Source of the DNA: an uncultured Roseburia sp.
GTDB lineage: Bacteria; Bacillota; Clostridia; Lachnospirales; Lachnospiraceae
Reading direction: 5' to 3'
NCBI GenBank assembly: GCA_947383215.1
Contig: CANDCP010000009.1
Span: 1-64,000, forward strand
DNA length: 64,000 nt
Shown here: positions 19,953 through 29,314 of the stretch, one piece after another
Layout: each line of letters opens with the position of its first letter
Position numbering within the stretch: position 1 is the stretch's first letter
The notes under the pieces: model-generated
Seen by the model: only the letters and a program-made list of their open reading frames with translations
What the model was told of the DNA's origin: nothing
Database searches by the model: none
Position numbers and translations under genes: made by a program

Positions 19953-21049
19953 GATACCACCTCGCTTTCCAGTAAAATATCTTCCCCAATTCGCTGTATT
20001 TCAACCGGTAAAAGCCGGTACGCTTTATCGGGCGCATCGACGCCCGCGCCTCCCACCGGCGTCGGCGCAGCCGCGCCGCCAAATATTTTCGGCGCTATAT
20101 AGGTCTGTATCCGATTTACAATTCCCGCTCTCAGGGCCGCTTCGTTTAGCGTGCCTCCGCCCTCCAGCAAAACGCTGTCGATCTCTCTTTTGCCAAGCTC
20201 CTCTGTCAGCGCCGTCAAATCGACATGACCGTCCTTTTTTGGAAGGGAAACCACTGTGCACGCCATATCCCGATACGGCTCTATCTTTTCTTCTTCCGTG
20301 CGGCAGGTGGCAAGGATTGTCGGAATTTCTTTCGCCGTCGCCACAATATTGGATTCAAGCGGCGTACGCAAAGCCGTATCGCAGATAATGCGCACGGGAT
20401 TCCTGCCGTTTTCGACGCGGCAGTTTAACATCGGGTCGTCGGATAGCACCGTCCCCACGCCCGCCATAATAGCCGTATACCGGTTACGGTCAAGATGCAC
20501 GCGCTCTCTCGCCGCATCTCCCGTAATCCAGCGCGATTTCCCTGTTACCGTGGCAATTTTTCCGTCCATCGTCATCGCATATTTCATGACGACATACGGA
20601 CGCTTTTTTTCGATATAGTGAAAAAAAACGCGGTTTAAATCGTCGCACTCTCTCTCCAAAACGCCCTCTGTCACCGTGACGCCATGCTCCCGCAAAATTG
20701 ATACGCCCCTCCCCGCCACAAGCGGATTCCGATCCTTCGAGCCAATCACGACGCGACCGACGTTATGCGCAAGAATCGCCTCGGTGCAAGGCGGCGTCTT
20801 TCCGTAATGACAGCAGGGCTCTAACGTCACATACAAGGTTGCGCCCCTGGCCGGCTCTCCGCAGTCCGCAAAAGCGTTGCGCTCGGCATGAAGCCCTCCG
20901 AACTCTCTGTGCCATCCCTGACCGATGACCCTGCCGTCCTTGACAATGACCGCGCCCACAAGCGGGTTCGGGTTCACACGCCCCTCCCCTCTTTTCGCCA
21001 GCTCAAGCGCCAGCTTCATATATTTTTCATCCTCCGAATGTTGCTGCAA
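19934..21049 (-). CDS. ribD: Bifunctional deaminase/reductase of riboflavin synthesis
   Basis: 371 residues. The N-terminal cytidine-deaminase-like domain has HAERNAF and TLEPCCHYGKTPPC (zinc ligands). The C-terminal reductase has KYAMTMDGKIAT, SRWITG and LLEGGGTLN. It carries out the second and third steps of the pathway. The start is uncertain: the longest frame begins with TTG at 21049, while an in-frame ATG at 21019 has GGAGG eleven bases upstream. It is the first gene of the rib operon, downstream of the FMN riboswitch. Confidence 0.94.
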   Translation of the reverse strand: MQQHSEDEKYMKLALELAKRGEGRVNPNPLVGAVIVKDGRVIGQGWHREFGGLHAERNAFADCGEPARGATLYVTLEPCCHYGKTPPCTEAILAHNVGRVVIGSKDRNPLVAGRGVSILREHGVTVTEGVLERECDDLNRVFFHYIEKKRPYVVMKYAMTMDGKIATVTGKSRWITGDAARERVHLDRNRYTAIMAGVGTVLSDDPMLNCRVENGRNPVRIICDTALRTPLESNIVATAKEIPTILATCRTEEEKIEPYRDMACTVVSLPKKDGHVDLTALTEELGKREIDSVLLEGGGTLNEAALRAGIVNRIQTYIAPKIFGGAAAPTPVGGAGVDAPDKAYRLLPVEIQRIGEDILLESEVVSCLPES

Positions 21050-21129
21050 CTTCTTTCGCCCCTTTCGTCACAAATATGGAATGACGGAAATGCTCCGCCT
21101 TTCTGACCGGTTTCTAAACGCGTCATCCC

Positions 21130-21172
21130 GCGATAGAAAAGACTGCCCCAAAATTCTTCAGGGCAGTCCTGC
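21130..21172 (-). terminator. Terminator between FMN riboswitch and ribD
   Basis: On the minus strand GACTGCCC and GGGGCAGTC form a GC-rich stem followed by TTTTCTAT. It sits between the riboswitch aptamer and ribD, the position expected of the FMN-induced terminator that shuts off the operon when FMN is plentiful. Confidence 0.85.
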
Positions 21173-21244
21173 GATGTACGTCATATAAATATACAAAAAG
21201 CCCTGAAAAGATATTCTCCTCCCAGAGCGTACGCATCATACACA

Positions 21245-21385
21245 AAAACGCTTCATCTTCTCTCATCCAGACTATACTGTCGGCTCCGGAATCGCACCGA
21301 ATCATGCCATACGGCTCGTGGGCTTTACCACCGGTAGGGACTTTCACCCTGCCCTGAAGATTTGTTCCATTATCCTTAGGTCATT
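21245..21385 (-). promoter_or_regulatory. FMN riboswitch (RFN element)
   Basis: Read on the minus strand, this leader contains the conserved RFN blocks in order: CTTCAGGGCAGGGTGAAAGT, CCTACCGGTGGTAAAGCCC, ACGAGCC, GATTCCGGAGCCGACAGT and AGTCTGGATGAGAGAAG. These are hallmark sequences of the FMN aptamer. The downstream terminator suggests control by premature termination of ribDE-ribBA-ribH. Confidence 0.95.
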
Positions 21386-21403
21386 ATAAACCATTCTACG
21401 TGA

Positions 21404-21796
21404 TTATACAACAGTTTTTTCGGCCATAAGCATCCTCTCCCTGATTTCGGCCGCTTTCGCATATATCAGATTTCTCTGATATTCGGGCATCTCACAATTT
21501 CTCCCGTTCGCAATGTTAAGGATATCTATCGATGTGTCAATGCGCTTATAAAAATCGTCTATACCGCCTCTCATGTCGTGGCTGTCAAATACACATACCT
21601 GCTCTTTTAAATCGCCGCTGACCAGATATAACTCATGGCAGTCTCCCGCACCCTCATCGACGCAAATCATATTTTGCGGGCTCTCCGTTTGAAACGCCGC
21701 GCTCCACTCTCTCAACACCGACTCACGTTCTTTTAATAACCCGGTTATCTCAGAATTTAATTCCGACAACCTTACCTCCGCTTCCCTCAACGTCAT
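21404..21796 (-). CDS. Hypothetical protein
   Basis: 130 residues with an N-terminal coiled-coil-like segment (REAEVRLSELNSEITGLLKERESVLREW) and a C-terminal helical part. No transmembrane segment and no recognised domain. It lies between thiN and the rib riboswitch on the same strand and is preceded by a GGAGGAGAG-type site. Function not recognised. Confidence 0.6.
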   Translation of the reverse strand: MTLREAEVRLSELNSEITGLLKERESVLREWSAAFQTESPQNMICVDEGAGDCHELYLVSGDLKEQVCVFDSHDMRGGIDDFYKRIDTSIDILNIANGRNCEMPEYQRNLIYAKAAEIRERMLMAEKTVV

Positions 21797-21835
21797 TTAC
21801 TCTCTCCTCCTCCCGTCACAGTCAGCCGTACGGCT

Positions 21836-22495
21836 CTAATCCTTCGATTCTATCACAATCACAATTCCCTCCTCAAGCTCGATCACGGCCGTATCCTTTG
21901 CAATCTCATTGCTGATTCCCAGGGTATTGTCACTATAAAGCCGCGCATGCTCCAGCGGATATAAAAATCCCGTCAGCGTAATATTTTTCACCGTATTCCC
22001 GAGCGGCAGAATCGAGACGTATTTTCCGTACTGTTCGTTTTTCTTTATCTTCTTTACGCCGTCCGCCAGTGAAATACGGTTATTCGTATCTATGATATAC
22101 GCCGGAATGTCCCGCGTCAGCGCCTTTTGTAAAAGCCTTATATTTCCCAGCACATGGTCGAGGCGCGTTCCCGTCGCCCCCAAAATATGGATTTCCGAGG
22201 CCTGATGCTCAAACGCCGTCGTAAGCGCAAGCTCCGTGTCCGTCTCGTCCTTCTGCGGGCAGAACCTCTTCCAGATAATCTGGGGAATCTGATGGAAATA
22301 CGCGACGGTCTCCTCCTTTGCCGAATCAAAATCTCCGACAATGCAGTCCGGCACGATATTTTGACGCCTGCAAAATTCCATCCCGCCGTCCGCCGCTATG
22401 ACGTACCCCGGCCGATAATTTTTTATGTAAGATACGGCAAACGCTTCCTCTATATGCCCGCCCGTTATAATCAATACTCTCATCGCTCTACCCAT
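21836..22495 (-). CDS. thiN: Thiamine pyrophosphokinase
   Basis: 219 residues (215 if it starts at 22483). Motifs VIAADGGMEFC, DCIVGDFDS and ETDTELALT, followed by GATGTRLDHVLGN, are those of the catalytic domain, which makes thiamine diphosphate from thiamine and ATP. The C-terminal beta domain binds thiamine. It overlaps the end of rpe, and the rsgA-rpe-thiN order is the common Firmicutes arrangement. Confidence 0.92.
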   Translation of the reverse strand: MGRAMRVLIITGGHIEEAFAVSYIKNYRPGYVIAADGGMEFCRRQNIVPDCIVGDFDSAKEETVAYFHQIPQIIWKRFCPQKDETDTELALTTAFEHQASEIHILGATGTRLDHVLGNIRLLQKALTRDIPAYIIDTNNRISLADGVKKIKKNEQYGKYVSILPLGNTVKNITLTGFLYPLEHARLYSDNTLGISNEIAKDTAVIELEEGIVIVIESKD

Positions 22496-23147
22496 GCGCT
22501 CTCATAATCTCCAGAAAATTTTCCACATTCTCTTTTGTATTTCCCGCAAAAACGGCGCTCCCTGCCACAATGATATTGGCCCCGGCGTCCATCAGACGCC
22601 CGATATTTTCCATGCGGACGCCGCCGTCCACCTCAATGTCCACCTTTAACCTTCTTTTGTCTATCATGCGTTTTAAGTCCCGCACCTTTTCTATCGTGTA
22701 AGGAATTAACTCCTGTCCGCCGTACCCCGGATTTACCGTCATAACAAGCGCCATGTCCACCTTCGGAAGCACATATTCAATCGCAGAAAGCGGCGTGGCC
22801 GGATTAAGCGCAACGCCCGCAATAATCCCCTTTTCTTTTACGGCGTCAATTGTGCGGTCAAGATGCGTACAGCTCTCCGCGTGCACCGTAATCAAATCCG
22901 CCCCGCAGGACACAAACTCGTCGATATAGCGTATCGGTTCCTCGATCATCAGATGAACGTCAAAAATACGGTCGCTGACCGCCCGCAGAGACCGTATCAA
23001 CGGCATTCCAAAGGATATGCTCGGCACAAACATACCGTCCATCACATCAATGTGAAGATACTGTGCCCCCGCGCGATCCAATGTCATTACCTGTTCGCCT
23101 AATTTTGTAAAATCCGCCGCCAGAATGGAGGGTGATAAACAGTTCAT
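22488..23147 (-). CDS. rpe: Ribulose-phosphate 3-epimerase
   Basis: 219 residues. LSPSILAADF, HIDVMDGMFVPSISFG, HLMIEEP and MTVNPGYGGQ are the family motifs, with the metal-binding His and Asp residues present. It interconverts ribulose- and xylulose-5-phosphate. I chose the ATG at 23147 because AAGGAG lies six bases upstream; the longer GTG start at 23162 would place that site inside the gene. Confidence 0.95.
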   Translation of the reverse strand: MNCLSPSILAADFTKLGEQVMTLDRAGAQYLHIDVMDGMFVPSISFGMPLIRSLRAVSDRIFDVHLMIEEPIRYIDEFVSCGADLITVHAESCTHLDRTIDAVKEKGIIAGVALNPATPLSAIEYVLPKVDMALVMTVNPGYGGQELIPYTIEKVRDLKRMIDKRRLKVDIEVDGGVRMENIGRLMDAGANIIVAGSAVFAGNTKENVENFLEIMRAHG

Positions 23148-23227
23148 AAGCTTCTCCTTCACTTATCCTAATTGAAATAATGTTTCGCTCAACGGCGCTG
23201 ACCGCGGCTTATGCCTGCGCGGCCCGG

Positions 23228-24106
23228 CTAATATTTATTCACGGATTTCAGCTCTTCATAGAGCATACAATAATTCTCATAGCGCACGGGATGTATTTTT
23301 CCGTCGCACAGCGCCTGCTTGACGCCGCAGTCCGGCTCGCTGATATGCGCGCAGCCCTGGAATCGGCAGTACGGTTCATACGCCGCAAACTCCGGATAAA
23401 AGCCGCCCAAATCCTCTTTTTCCACTCCCGGTATATACAGGGAGCTAAACCCCGGCGTATCCATAAGATAGCTTGTCCCCCCGACGTGAATCAGTTCCGA
23501 GTGCCGCGTAGTGTGCCTGCCTCTCTCAATCCTGCTGCTGATTTCCCCGGTCTGCATCTGCGCCTCGGGAGAAAGCAAATTTACCAGAGAGGATTTCCCC
23601 ACGCCGGAGGGGCCGGCGACCGCGGTTGTCTTATCGAAAATAATTTCCCGCAGCCCGTCGAGGCCGATCTCCTCCTTTGCGCTCGTAAACAGGAGCCTCT
23701 TTTTGCAAAATCCGTACATACCGGCAATCTCACGCCGCTCATCCTCCGTAATCAGATCGCATTTATTGAAACAGATGACAACCGGCACCCTCTGATACTC
23801 CATCATAACGAGAAAACGGTCAAGCAGATTAAAATGGGGCTTTGGCTTCGCCGCGGCAAAGATGATAAGCGCCTGATCGACATTTGACACAGCCGGGCGG
23901 ATCAGTTCATTTCTCCGCGGCAGAAGCTCCGTTATATTTCCGGTCCGCTTCTCCCCGTCGAGCACGTCAAAAATCACGTCGTCCCCGACCAAAGGCTTTT
24001 TCTTCTGTTTGCGGAAAATCCCTTTCGCCCTACACTCGTAAATTCCGGACTGCACCACATGCACATAATAAAATCCCGAAATGCCTTTTACTATTTTCCC
24101 CTGCAT
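23228..24106 (-). CDS. rsgA: Ribosome small-subunit GTPase RsgA
   Basis: 292 residues of a circularly permuted GTPase: an OB fold first, then the G motifs in the order G4 (FNKCDL), G1 (GPSGVGKSSL), G2 region and G3 (DTPGF), and a C-terminal zinc site with C-x(n)-C-x-H-x(n)-C (YCRFQGCAHISEPDCGV). It acts late in 30S maturation. It sits directly downstream of prkC, as in Bacillus. Confidence 0.96.
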   Translation of the reverse strand: MQGKIVKGISGFYYVHVVQSGIYECRAKGIFRKQKKKPLVGDDVIFDVLDGEKRTGNITELLPRRNELIRPAVSNVDQALIIFAAAKPKPHFNLLDRFLVMMEYQRVPVVICFNKCDLITEDERREIAGMYGFCKKRLLFTSAKEEIGLDGLREIIFDKTTAVAGPSGVGKSSLVNLLSPEAQMQTGEISSRIERGRHTTRHSELIHVGGTSYLMDTPGFSSLYIPGVEKEDLGGFYPEFAAYEPYCRFQGCAHISEPDCGVKQALCDGKIHPVRYENYCMLYEELKSVNKY

Positions 24107-24154
24107 GAACGATCCTTTCCATAATACCCGCTTATCTCTGTCACAAGCCGCCTC

Positions 24155-26227
24155 CTACTGCTCGGTAAAATTCACTTTCTGGCTGTCCTCTATCGTCTGC
24201 TTATTGCCGTCGTCGTCCAGATACGTCCAGATCACGGTAAGCGTTCCCGTACTGCTGTTTTCTATATTTGGCAAGGTCAAAAGCTGCGGCATGGAAGATA
24301 CCTTTACGTTTTTCCACCGCTGCAAAACCTGACCGTCCTCATTGCTGATTGAAATATCGGCGGAGACGTACTCTCTTCCGTCGCCCGGCACGTCTATGGA
24401 CGCCTGATACGAATAGTAAACCGTCTTTTTGCCAAGGCTTACGACAAGGCTGATGCTGGTTCCGCGGTCGACATACTTTCCGCTCACAATACTCTGGCTG
24501 ATGACATTCCCCTCCGGGATTGTTTCGTTATATTCCGAATCGGCGACCGTCACGACAAGCCCCGCGTTTCTAAGTTCCTCCTCCGCCTCTGCCTGCGGCT
24601 TGTTGCGCACATCCGGAACCTTAACGTTTTCAAGCCCTCTGCTTAAAATAAGCTTAATCGTATCGCCCGACCTAGCGGACGCATGCGCCGCGGGCTCCGT
24701 GCGGATCACATGGTCCTGCGCCACACTGTCGCTGTAATCATAATCCGTCGTCACGACAAACCCGGCGTTTGTCAGAAGCGACTGCGCCTCCGCGGAAGTG
24801 TAATTCGTCACGTCCGGAACTTCCACGCTTCCCGCCCCGCTGCTGATTGTCACCTTAACCGTCGTATTTTTCGCCACGCTCGTATCTTTTTCCACGCTCT
24901 GCGAGATAATCCGTCCCTCTTCGATGGTGTCGGAGGAAGCGACCCCCTCCTGCTCTATCTTAAGGCCGATCGCCTCTAACTGCGACTTTGCCTCGTCAAA
25001 CGTCTTATTTGTGACGTCGATCATCGTAACCATGTCGCCGCTTTCAGACGTATCCTTCTGCGTATCGTCCCCGGTCTGCGTTTCCGTCTGAATCTCGGAA
25101 TTATCCTCCGGCTTTTTTCCCGAGCCGAATTTAAACACGTCAAAAAAGCTCAAAACAATGAAGATAATGATCGCAATGATAATGACGGCCGCCGCAATTC
25201 CCATAATAGTAACGGCCTTTTCCATTTTGGGATTTAAAATCCCCTCCTCGTCTTCTTCGTCCTCCTCATCCGGCTCCTCCGGCTCTTCTTTCGCATCCGG
25301 AACATAGACCTTATGCGTCTCTTTATGAATCTGCTGAAGCTCATCCGCGCCGATCACACGGGTTTTGTCCTGGCCGCCAAGCGGAATCATTGTGACAAAA
25401 TCTTCATTCGGGTGAATCAACCCTTTCTTCAGATCAAGCAGGAGATCCCCGATCGTCTGATAACGGCGGTCCGAATTTTTCTGCGTACATTTTAAAATAA
25501 TTTTCTCTAAGCTGACCGGAATATCCGGCGCGTAAATGCTCGGCACCACCATCTCCTCTTGCAGATGCTGAATTGCGACCGCAACCGTCGTGTCGCCGTC
25601 AAACGGCACCCTCCCGGTCGTCATCTCATACATGACGATTCCAAGAGAATAGATATCGCTCTTTCCGTCCACAAATCCGTTTCTCGCCTGTTCCGGGGAC
25701 GCATAATGCACCGACCCCATCACGTCGGAGTTGATCGTATTGGACGTGGCGGCCCTCGCGATTCCGAAATCCGTCACCTTTACCTTACCCTCGGTAGAAA
25801 TAATAATATTCTGCGGCTTAATATCGCGGTGTACGATATGCTTATTGTGCGCGGCCTCGATACCTCTTCCAACCTGGATGGCAATGCTGATCGCCTCTTT
25901 ATACGAAAGCTGCCCCTTTTTCTCAATATACGTCTTCAGCGTAATTCCCTCGACGTACTCCATTACGATATAATGCATTCCGTCTTCGCTTCCAACGTCG
26001 TAAATATTTACAATATTCGGATGCTCCAGCCCGGCCGCGGACTGTGCCTCCGTGCGGAACTTCGTCACGAAATTTACGTCTTCGCTAAATTCCTGTTTTA
26101 AAACTTTAATGGCGACAAAACGACCCAGTACATGGTCTTTTGCCTTATATACATCCGACATCCCGCCGGCGCCTATTTTTCCTAAGACTTCATAGCGGTC
26201 CGCTATAAACATTCCCTCTGCTAACAT
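24155..26227 (-). CDS. prkC: PASTA-domain serine/threonine protein kinase
   Basis: 690 residues. Cytoplasmic kinase domain (about 10-270) with GKIGAGGMSDVY, HRDIKPQNI, DFGIA and the APE-like region SPEQA; an acidic linker (about 310-330, EEPDEEDEEDEE); one transmembrane helix (about 335-362); then at least three PASTA repeats (about 395-595), which bind muropeptides or lipid II. A C-terminal immunoglobulin-like tail follows. It senses cell-wall state. It overlaps the PP2C phosphatase by seven bases, the usual pair. Confidence 0.96.
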   Translation of the reverse strand: MLAEGMFIADRYEVLGKIGAGGMSDVYKAKDHVLGRFVAIKVLKQEFSEDVNFVTKFRTEAQSAAGLEHPNIVNIYDVGSEDGMHYIVMEYVEGITLKTYIEKKGQLSYKEAISIAIQVGRGIEAAHNKHIVHRDIKPQNIIISTEGKVKVTDFGIARAATSNTINSDVMGSVHYASPEQARNGFVDGKSDIYSLGIVMYEMTTGRVPFDGDTTVAVAIQHLQEEMVVPSIYAPDIPVSLEKIILKCTQKNSDRRYQTIGDLLLDLKKGLIHPNEDFVTMIPLGGQDKTRVIGADELQQIHKETHKVYVPDAKEEPEEPDEEDEEDEEGILNPKMEKAVTIMGIAAAVIIIAIIIFIVLSFFDVFKFGSGKKPEDNSEIQTETQTGDDTQKDTSESGDMVTMIDVTNKTFDEAKSQLEAIGLKIEQEGVASSDTIEEGRIISQSVEKDTSVAKNTTVKVTISSGAGSVEVPDVTNYTSAEAQSLLTNAGFVVTTDYDYSDSVAQDHVIRTEPAAHASARSGDTIKLILSRGLENVKVPDVRNKPQAEAEEELRNAGLVVTVADSEYNETIPEGNVISQSIVSGKYVDRGTSISLVVSLGKKTVYYSYQASIDVPGDGREYVSADISISNEDGQVLQRWKNVKVSSMPQLLTLPNIENSSTGTLTVIWTYLDDDGNKQTIEDSQKVNFTEQ

Positions 26228-26964
26228 CTTTTCACCTCGTCAGAAAACGGCTCTATTACGATTACCGTGATATTATCTTTTCCACCGTTACGGTTCGCAG
26301 TCTCAACAAGCTTCTGCGCCTTTTCCACAATGTCGCGCTGCCCTATAACGATATTCCGGATCTCATCATCATCCACCATATTTGTAAGGCCGTCGGTACA
26401 CATTAGAATTTTATCGCTTTCTTCAATCTCTGCCTCAAAAAAATCGACAGCCACCTTCGGCGCGGCTCCAATCGCCCGGGTTATGATATTCTTATCGGGA
26501 TGATCTCTCGCGATATCCCGATCCATCTCCCCCATCCTTACCATCTCTTCTACCAGGGAATGATCTCTTGTAACCTGCCGTATTCCGCTATTGATGATAT
26601 ATAGCCTGCTGTCCCCGACATTTCCGATAAACAGATGCGTCCCATAAATGGAAAGCACCACAATTGTCGTTCCCATTCCCTTCAGCCCCGCGTTCTCGTT
26701 CGCCCGCTCGAGCAGCATACGGTTCGCGGCCTCTATGGCCTCCTCCATAAGCGCAACCGGCTCCGTCTCTTTCGACTTGGAGATAAGCTCGACAATGGTC
26801 TCTACCGTATATTTTGACGCATAATCCCCCGCATTATGCCCTCCCATTCCGTCTGCGACAATAAAAAGGTTGGGTAGATTTCCAACCGGCATCTCAGACG
26901 AATACATATAATCCTGATTCATTTCCCGGCGCTGTCCGATATCCGTTATGGAAAATGTCTTCAT
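26221..26964 (-). CDS. stp: PP2C-type protein phosphatase (Stp/PrpC)
   Basis: 247 residues. ADGMGGHNAGDYAS, GNVGDSRLYI, TRDHSLVEEM, CTDGLTNMVDD and GGKDNITVIV are the PP2C motifs, with the metal-binding aspartates intact. It reverses phosphorylation by PrkC. Its gene is coupled to prkC by overlap and follows rlmN closely. Confidence 0.95.
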   Translation of the reverse strand: MKTFSITDIGQRREMNQDYMYSSEMPVGNLPNLFIVADGMGGHNAGDYASKYTVETIVELISKSKETEPVALMEEAIEAANRMLLERANENAGLKGMGTTIVVLSIYGTHLFIGNVGDSRLYIINSGIRQVTRDHSLVEEMVRMGEMDRDIARDHPDKNIITRAIGAAPKVAVDFFEAEIEESDKILMCTDGLTNMVDDDEIRNIVIGQRDIVEKAQKLVETANRNGGKDNITVIVIEPFSDEVKRC

Positions 26965-26972
26965 ACTCTCTC

Positions 26973-28010
26973 CTACCTTTCTAAAAATCTCTTCCGAAGC
27001 TGTCCGCAGGCCCCGTCGATATCGCGGCCCATTTCCCTTCTAATAGTAACATTTATTCCGTTTTTTTCAAGTTTATTTTTGAAATTCAGAACCTCGTCCC
27101 GCCCCGACTGCACATAATCCCTCTCTTTAATCGGGTTTACCGGTATCAGATTCACATGGCAGTTCATACCTTTTATAAGCCCCGCGAGCCTCGCCGCATC
27201 CTCCCCGGTGTCGTTGACGCCGCCGACCAGGCTGTATTCAAACGTAATCCGCCTTCCGGTTTTTTCAAAATACGTCCGGCAGGCCCCAATCACTTCGTCG
27301 ATTGCGTATTTATTGGCAACCGGCATCAGCGCTTTGCGCTTTTCCTGTGAAGAGGCGTGCAGAGAAATCGCGAGGGTAAGCTGAAAGCCCTCCTCTGCCA
27401 GTCTTAACATGTTCGGGACAATCCCGCAGGTTGATACCGTGATATTTCGCTGACTGATATTTAATCCGTTCTGATCGGACACCATATGAAGAAAACGAAC
27501 CACATTCTCATAATTATCCAGCGGCTCCCCGCTTCCCATAATCACCACGTTTGAGATCCGCTCGCCGATATCCTCCTCTATGCGGTAAATCTGTTCCAGC
27601 ATCTCGGACGGAGCCAGATTTCTGACAAGCCCGTCCAGCGTGGAGGCGCAAAACCGGCATCCCATCCTGCATCCGACCTGCGAGGATATACACGCGCTGT
27701 TGCCGTGCTTGTAGCGCATCAGCACGCTCTCCACCATGTTATTGTCCGCGAGCGCAAAGAGGTATTTCCTTGTCCCGTCCGCCTTCGATATCTGCAAATG
27801 CTCCTTTCTCAACACGGTAAGATCGCATTCCGCGTCCAGCTTTGCCTGAAGATCCGCGGATATATCCGTCATCTGCGCAAAGGAAGTTACCCTTTTCTTA
27901 TGGAGCCACCGGTAAATCTGTCCGGCCCGAAACTTCTTTTCCCCTCCGGCACATAAAAACTCTTCCAATTCCTTTAAATCAAGCGACTTGATATCTGTCT
28001 TTCCACTCAT
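26973..28010 (-). CDS. rlmN: Dual-specificity 23S rRNA/tRNA m2A methyltransferase
   Basis: 345 residues from the ATG at 28010, which overlaps the rsmB stop (ATGA) and has GAGGAAAAAC upstream. The radical SAM cysteines are in CRMGCRFCAS, and the second pair of catalytic cysteines is represented by the FCAS region and the C-terminal CGQLR (GACGQLRKRF). It methylates A2503 of 23S rRNA and A37 of some tRNAs. Confidence 0.95.
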   Translation of the reverse strand: MSGKTDIKSLDLKELEEFLCAGGEKKFRAGQIYRWLHKKRVTSFAQMTDISADLQAKLDAECDLTVLRKEHLQISKADGTRKYLFALADNNMVESVLMRYKHGNSACISSQVGCRMGCRFCASTLDGLVRNLAPSEMLEQIYRIEEDIGERISNVVIMGSGEPLDNYENVVRFLHMVSDQNGLNISQRNITVSTCGIVPNMLRLAEEGFQLTLAISLHASSQEKRKALMPVANKYAIDEVIGACRTYFEKTGRRITFEYSLVGGVNDTGEDAARLAGLIKGMNCHVNLIPVNPIKERDYVQSGRDEVLNFKNKLEKNGINVTIRREMGRDIDGACGQLRKRFLER

Positions 28011-29314
28011 TTGTTTTTCCTCAGTCCCGCAATAAAAAATCCGTCGCACGCTCCGTCTGCGGGAAGAATCTGTTCCATCCTCTCAAGCGCAAACTGCGGA
28101 TGGTTTTCAACAAACCACAGCGCATTGTCTTCATTCTCTTTTCGGCTGATCGTACATGTGCTGTAAACCAGTTTCCCGCCCGGCTTTACATATTCCGAAA
28201 CCGTATGCAGAATCTCTCTTTGAAGCGCGGCAAGCTGCCGCTGCTTCTCCGGTGTCATCTTAAAGCGGATATCCTTTTTTTTCCGCATTACGCCGAGACC
28301 GGAACAGGGCAGATCGGCAATTACAATATCCGCCTTTTCTACGGCGGACGCGTCTCTTATTCTCGCGTCCCACTGCAGCGTGCTTAAATTGGAAATTCCG
28401 CACCTCTTTTGGTTCTGCTCTATCAGCCCGATCTTATATTCCGTCAAATCTCTGGCCTGTACATGCCCCGTCCCGTGCATCAATTCGGCGATATGGACGC
28501 TCTTGCCCCCCGGAGCGGCGCACACGTCGATTACATAGTCCCCCTCCTTCGGAGCCGCTTCGATAACCGCCTTCATAGAGCTGGCGTCCTGCACATAAAA
28601 CAGGCCGTCCTGAAAGCTCTTTAACGCCTGCAGATAATCCACGCCCTCTATGTAAAACGCATAGGGAATCTCTCTGTTTTCCCGCACGGCAATCCCCTCC
28701 GCCTCCAAGCTTTTTCTAAGCTCCTTCGGCGAATTTTTCACAAGGTTGGTCCGGATACTGATGCCTGTCTTCTCCAAAAAAGCGCGCAATATCTCCTCGG
28801 TCTTCTCTCTCCCATACTCGGATATCCACTGTTCGATCATCCATTCAGGCGTCGAATAGCGGACGGAAAGACTCTTTATCGGCTCTTTTTCCTCATCCGG
28901 ATAGGAGATATCGGAGAGATTTCTTCCGATATTGCGCAGCACGCCGTTCACAAAACCGGCGAGACTTCCAAATCCCTTTTTCTTTGCGAGCTTTACCGCC
29001 TCGTTGCAGGTCGCGGACTGAGGGACGGCGTCCATATATTTCAGCTCGTAAACGGCGCTTCTTAGAATACACCGGATTACGGGCTTCATTTTTTGCACCT
29101 TCACCCTGGAATATTGGTCGATTACATAATCCAATTCGATCATGCGCTCCAGCGTTCCCTCCGTCACACGGGTAATAAACGCGCGCTCTCTTTTTTCAAG
29201 ATACTGATACTTGCCCAGCACATTCTGGATCGCAATGTGACTGTACTCACCGTCTCTTGTGATCTCCAGAAGAAGCGCCAATACCAGCTCCCGCATATTT
29301 ACAGAATCAGTCAC
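28007..29314 (-). CDS. rsmB: 16S rRNA m5C967 methyltransferase
   Basis: 435 residues from a GTG at 29314 with GGAGGAAGAGG upstream. A longer frame reaches 29434, but that part is the antisense of the upstream protease gene. The N-terminal NusB-like domain (about 5-140) precedes a SAM methyltransferase with DVCAAPGGKSVHIAEL, ADLPCSGLGVM and YSTCTISRKENE. The two cysteines (PCSG and STCT) are the m5C catalytic pair. It overlaps both neighbours by a few bases. Confidence 0.94.
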   Translation of the reverse strand: MTDSVNMRELVLALLLEITRDGEYSHIAIQNVLGKYQYLEKRERAFITRVTEGTLERMIELDYVIDQYSRVKVQKMKPVIRCILRSAVYELKYMDAVPQSATCNEAVKLAKKKGFGSLAGFVNGVLRNIGRNLSDISYPDEEKEPIKSLSVRYSTPEWMIEQWISEYGREKTEEILRAFLEKTGISIRTNLVKNSPKELRKSLEAEGIAVRENREIPYAFYIEGVDYLQALKSFQDGLFYVQDASSMKAVIEAAPKEGDYVIDVCAAPGGKSVHIAELMHGTGHVQARDLTEYKIGLIEQNQKRCGISNLSTLQWDARIRDASAVEKADIVIADLPCSGLGVMRKKKDIRFKMTPEKQRQLAALQREILHTVSEYVKPGGKLVYSTCTISRKENEDNALWFVENHPQFALERMEQILPADGACDGFFIAGLRKNK